From Actinomycetes bacterium (lineage in GTDB: Bacteria; Actinomycetota; Acidimicrobiia; Acidimicrobiales; Palsa-688): a stretch of 6,174 nucleotides of DNA. Location of the stretch: NCBI GenBank assembly GCA_021798075.1, contig JAJZYO010000132.1, positions 1-6,174 of the forward strand, read 5' to 3'. The notes under the pieces were generated by a model, which ran no database searches, was not told the DNA's origin, and saw nothing but the letters and a program-made list of their open reading frames with translations. The translations under genes and the position numbers were made by a program. Below are positions 5,899 through 6,174 of the stretch, in pieces; positions within the stretch are counted from its first letter, which is position 1, and every line of letters starts with the position of its first letter.

Positions 5899-5944
5899 CT
5901 TCGACCGACCAGGTCTGCTCGGCCGAAGCTCGGTCTGTTCGAAG
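5899..5944 (-). terminator. Imperfect inverted repeat between PRC-barrel and PLP genes
   Basis: CTTCG then ACCGA (5899-5908) can pair with TCGGT (5930-5934) and CGAAG (5940-5944), with a 5-base bulge and a 21-base loop. It lies directly after the PRC-barrel stop and before the PLP enzyme's ribosome site. It could weaken read-through or be a leader structure. There is no T-run, so the terminator reading is weak. Confidence 0.2.
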
Positions 5945-5954
5945 CCTGACGGCG

Positions 5955-6174
5955 TCACCGCCTGGCGAGGCGCCGTCCGCTCTCCGTGCCGATCGCCGTG
6001 TAGTTCATGCCGAAGTGGTGATAGAGCGCGGCCTCGTCATCCTGGGACAGCCCCTCACCGTGCATGTCGATGTGCGGAGCGGACTTCACCTGATCTTTCG
6101 TGACGGATACTTGTAAGTAGTCTGGACCGATCTGAAGGCCTGCCAGTGGTACGAAGGCCAGATGGTGGTGGACG
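5955..6174 (-). CDS. PRC-barrel domain protein, C-terminal part (cut by window edge)
   Basis: The last 72 codons of a leftward gene are present; its start lies beyond the right edge. The peptide includes HHHLAFVPLAGLQIGPDYLQ, then VTKDQVKSAPHID and GLSQDDEAALYHHFGMNY, and ends GRRLARR with a TGA at 5955-5957. This order (a VPL strand, a strand followed by K-x-x-V-K-x-A-P-x-I-D, an acidic stretch, then E-x-x-L-Y-x-H-(Y/F)-G-M) is typical of the PRC-barrel proteins common in actinobacteria. There the barrel holds the first part and the helix with LYxHYG closes it. The function is not established; PRC barrels elsewhere bind protein or RNA partners. It is cytoplasmic by appearance. The PLP enzyme starts 75 bp downstream on the same strand, so co-transcription is possible. 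Confidence 0.8.
   Translation of the reverse strand, partial: VHHHLAFVPLAGLQIGPDYLQVSVTKDQVKSAPHIDMHGEGLSQDDEAALYHHFGMNYTAIGTESGRRLARR

Noticed and set aside
5693..5899. Arg-Gly-rich (RGRRGR) frame over the 18-bp repeats
   Set aside because: It is the alternative-frame translation of the repeat array inside the PLP enzyme gene; the PGPEGS frame continues into a full conserved enzyme.

Overview
The window is GC-rich (roughly two thirds G+C by eye), uses GTG starts, and carries protein families typical of high-GC Gram-positive bacteria. I infer an actinobacterium; genus or order cannot be fixed from the sequence. It looks like ordinary chromosomal DNA with mostly single-gene or two-gene units. 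I see no rRNA, tRNA, CRISPR array or intact mobile element, and no clearly new multi-gene system.

Layout, left to right. Bases 1-164 hold no convincing gene. They contain an AATTGGGG-type inverted repeat at the left edge and a tight palindrome just upstream of the first gene. A large + strand gene (165-1583) encodes a membrane-embedded family 2 glycosyltransferase with all the processive-synthase motifs. It converges on a - strand gene (1724-2176) for a small two-helix membrane protein. About 100 bp of divergent spacer then leads into a + strand pair: a MOSC-domain (YcbX/mARC-type) protein (2277-3056) and, 24 bp later, a DUF488/YeaO-family protein (3081-3458), probably one transcript.

The right half reads leftwards. 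A gene at 3564-4334 (-) encodes a 256-residue protein of unknown function with a charged helical middle, a winged-helix-like C-terminal part and a Gly-rich tail. Bases 4335-4691 hold its ribosome binding site, a perfect 8-bp hairpin and a poorly coding reading frame with a possible tyrosine-recombinase motif, perhaps an integrase scrap. At 4692-5879 (-) is a complete Cys/Met-metabolism PLP enzyme of the cystathionine gamma-lyase/synthase fold. Its N-terminal arm carries a short collagen-like Gly-X-Y tract encoded by 18-bp tandem repeats. The right edge (5955-6174, -) is the C-terminal end of a PRC-barrel protein whose start lies outside the window.

The genes do not form an obvious pathway together. 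The best leads are the Gly-X-Y repeat and the non-canonical specificity residues in the PLP enzyme, the unrecognised 256-residue protein, and the possible integrase remnant.
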